Assembly: GCA_017628595.1 (NCBI GenBank)
Contig: JAGBYV010000199.1
Span: 1-6,984 of the forward strand
Direction of reading: 5' to 3'
DNA length: 6,984 nt
Origin: Alistipes sp.
Lineage (GTDB): Bacteria > Bacteroidota > Bacteroidia > Bacteroidales > Rikenellaceae
The notes beneath the pieces were generated by a model. That model made no database searches and was not told the DNA's origin. It worked only from the letters and a program-made list of their open reading frames with translations. This document shows positions 5,362 to 6,984 of this stretch, one piece after another. The position numbers and the translations under genes are program-made. The first letter of the stretch is position 1. Each line of letters starts with the position of its first letter.

Positions 5362-6984
5362 ATGTTGAGAATATTTTTTTCGACCGTGCTTCTTTTCCTT
5401 GCTGTGAGTGCCCAGGCCAGCAACTTAACGACGCTCATTCCGCGTCCCGAGCGAGTAGAAAAGAGGGACGGAGTATTTACCATACTAACAACAACTAAGA
5501 TTACACACTATCCATCACTCCGCCCCTCTGCAGAGTATCTGTCAGAATTCATTCCTTTGGAAATCCGCGAATATAACGCGGAGGAAAAGGGAAATATTGT
5601 GTTGATGGAGAATAAAAATTTAGCTTCGGAGGGTTACACCCTTGATATTAGCGGGGAACGTATTCTTATTCAGGGTGGTTCCCCTGCAGGTGTGCTCTAC
5701 GGCATTGAGACGCTGATGCAGCTCCTGCCTGCTTCGGTCTATTCCCACTCGATGGCTCTGCCTGCGATGGTGGGGGCGTGCCGTGTGGAGGATGCACCAC
5801 GATTTGAGTATCGTGGCTTTATGCTCGATGTTACGCGTACGTGGATGGATCTGCCGATGGTCAAGCGTTTTATCGCCCGTCTGGCGCACCACAAGATCAA
5901 CAAACTGCATCTGCACCTTTCGGACGATGAGGGTTGGCGTGTGGAGATCAAGTCGCACCCCGAGCTCACCGAGGTGGGTGCCTATCGAGGTGTCGATTCG
6001 CCCGTGGCGGCACGCTATGGTCGCTGGGACGAGCACTATGGAGGCTTTTTTACGCAGGATGATGTGCGCGAGATGGTGGCCTATGCTGCCCAGCGAAACA
6101 TAGAGATTATACCCGAAATAGACCTCCCCGGACATAGCCATAACCTGGCACGTGTGCGTCCCGAGGTGTTGTGCAACTACACTCCCTCTCTGACGGCGTC
6201 GGATGGCTACGACTCTCGCAATGTGCTGTGTGTAGCCAAGGAGGAGAACTACGCCCTGCTGGAGGATGTGGTGCGTGAACTGGCGGAGTTGTTCCCCTCG
6301 GAGTATATCCACATAGGTGGCGATGAGGTAAGCACGGCGCAGTGGAGCCGTTGTCCCGACTGTCAGGCGCTGATGCGCAAGGAGGGTATGAGTGAGGTAG
6401 GTCAGCTGCAGGACTACTTTACTCGCCGTATGGAGCGCATAGCGGCCAAGTATGGCAAGCGCATAGGCGTATGGAATGAGGCGGCAGAATCGGGCGATAT
6501 TGACCGCACGGCACTCGTCTATGGCTGGGAGAGTAAGGCAGCGTGCAAGGATGTGCTGGATAAGGGCTACCGCACGGTGGTTATGCCGGGCGAGTACTTC
6601 TACTTCGATATGCGTCAGTCGGCTCGTGAGGAGGGTCACGACTGGGCGGCAATCTTCGACGTGAGAAAACCCCTCTCGTTTGGCTTCGAGGAGTTTAGCC
6701 AGGAGCAGCTCTCGCGCGTGGCGGGTGTGCAGGCATCGTTCTTCAGCGAGGCATACATTTCGCGTTTGGAGTATGATTACGACTTCCTCTACTATCAGAC
6801 CTATCCCCGTATCTGCGCACTGAGTGAGGTGGCGTGGCGTGGTCATGGCGATGAATGGGCATCGTTCTACAATCGCCTCACGACAGCCCACTACAGCCGT
6901 ATGGAGGCTATGGGCATAGATTTCCGTATGATGCCCCCTACGGTAAAGTACGAAGGAGGTGTGCTGACCGCTACGGCGGATGAC
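5362..6984 (+). CDS. Secreted beta-N-acetylhexosaminidase, glycoside hydrolase family 20 (3' end beyond window)
   Basis: Exo-acting retaining hexosaminidase that removes terminal GlcNAc/GalNAc by substrate-assisted catalysis, probably in the periplasm or outer envelope. ATG 5362 opens a frame of 541 codons with no stop at the edge. Residues 1-19 are a signal peptide (cleavage likely AQA|S). An N-terminal GH20b domain (about 22-140) precedes the catalytic barrel from about 147: R151 in YRGFMLD, LHLSDDEGWR at 184-193, the PEIDLPGHSH strand at 251-260 with H258, the catalytic pair D321-E322 in HIGGDEV, W371 in GVWNE, W389 in YGWES, Y414-x-D416, and E463. A CPDC pair follows the catalytic strand. 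By motif alignment with Streptomyces plicatus Hex, the third pocket Trp is replaced by F461. The barrel is nearly or fully present at the edge; what is missing is the C-terminal extension. The first 100 codons are AT-richer than the rest. No Shine-Dalgarno is evident. Confidence 0.95.
   Translation, partial: MLRIFFSTVLLFLAVSAQASNLTTLIPRPERVEKRDGVFTILTTTKITHYPSLRPSAEYLSEFIPLEIREYNAEEKGNIVLMENKNLASEGYTLDISGERILIQGGSPAGVLYGIETLMQLLPASVYSHSMALPAMVGACRVEDAPRFEYRGFMLDVTRTWMDLPMVKRFIARLAHHKINKLHLHLSDDEGWRVEIKSHPELTEVGAYRGVDSPVAARYGRWDEHYGGFFTQDDVREMVAYAAQRNIEIIPEIDLPGHSHNLARVRPEVLCNYTPSLTASDGYDSRNVLCVAKEENYALLEDVVRELAELFPSEYIHIGGDEVSTAQWSRCPDCQALMRKEGMSEVGQLQDYFTRRMERIAAKYGKRIGVWNEAAESGDIDRTALVYGWESKAACKDVLDKGYRTVVMPGEYFYFDMRQSAREEGHDWAAIFDVRKPLSFGFEEFSQEQLSRVAGVQASFFSEAYISRLEYDYDFLYYQTYPRICALSEVAWRGHGDEWASFYNRLTTAHYSRMEAMGIDFRMMPPTVKYEGGVLTATADD

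Noticed and set aside
5620..6891. Minus-strand open frame of 423 codons opposite the GH20 gene
   Set aside because: It lies wholly antisense to a GH20 gene with all catalytic motifs. Its translation is low-complexity, rich in His, Arg, Thr and Leu, with no domain. Such long mirror frames are common opposite GC-rich coding DNA.
1..6984. CRISPR array, tRNA, rRNA or insertion sequence
   Set aside because: I saw no regularly spaced repeats, no tRNA-like cloverleaf with a TTC arm, no rRNA signature, and no transposase or terminal repeats in the window.

Overview
The window looks like chromosome from a gut-type Bacteroidales, probably near Alistipes/Rikenellaceae. The genus is a guess from style only: coding DNA is about 55-58 % GC in the lines counted, intergenic DNA is AT-rich, Shine-Dalgarno sites are poor, and there are perfect matches to the Bacteroidetes -7 promoter element TAnnTTTG. 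The genes are also typical of the group: a LytS/LytTR-type two-component pair, a retropepsin-like lipoprotein with a PDZ domain, and a secreted GH20 hexosaminidase.

Layout. Positions 1-265 hold no gene I can support. They contain a leftward -7-like box (98-105) and a 12-bp direct repeat. From 5275 down to 266 five loci lie on the minus strand in probable operon order: mazG (NTP pyrophosphohydrolase), a two-lobed aspartic protease-PDZ lipoprotein, a gamma-carbonic anhydrase family protein, a membrane histidine kinase and its LytTR response regulator. Gaps are 77, 4, 67 and 26 bp. On the plus strand a secreted beta-N-acetylhexosaminidase (GH20) starts at 5362 and runs off the right edge. It has 541 codons here with no stop. 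The 86 bp between mazG and the GH20 gene carry two perfect -7 boxes facing outward as an inverted repeat.

How the genes may work together. The kinase and regulator form one sensory pathway. The kinase is anchored by four predicted membrane segments and autophosphorylates on H310. The regulator receives the phosphate on D60 and binds DNA through its LytTR domain. MazG and the carbonic anhydrase homologue are housekeeping-type enzymes and may simply share the transcript. The GH20 enzyme is divergently transcribed and would act outside the cytoplasm on GlcNAc- or GalNAc-ended glycans.

Two observations stand out. (1) The extracytoplasmic domain of the kinase reads like the OB-fold (cold-shock-like) RNA-binding domain of transcription terminator Rho, with a His/Asp-rich insert and a charged Arg/Glu linker in front. 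I know of no described sensor of this architecture. (2) The aspartic protease gene is cut in two by one in-frame amber codon between its two Asp-Gly lobes, with the rest of the frame intact. A 9-base G tract upstream of it and the mirrored divergent promoter are secondary points of interest.
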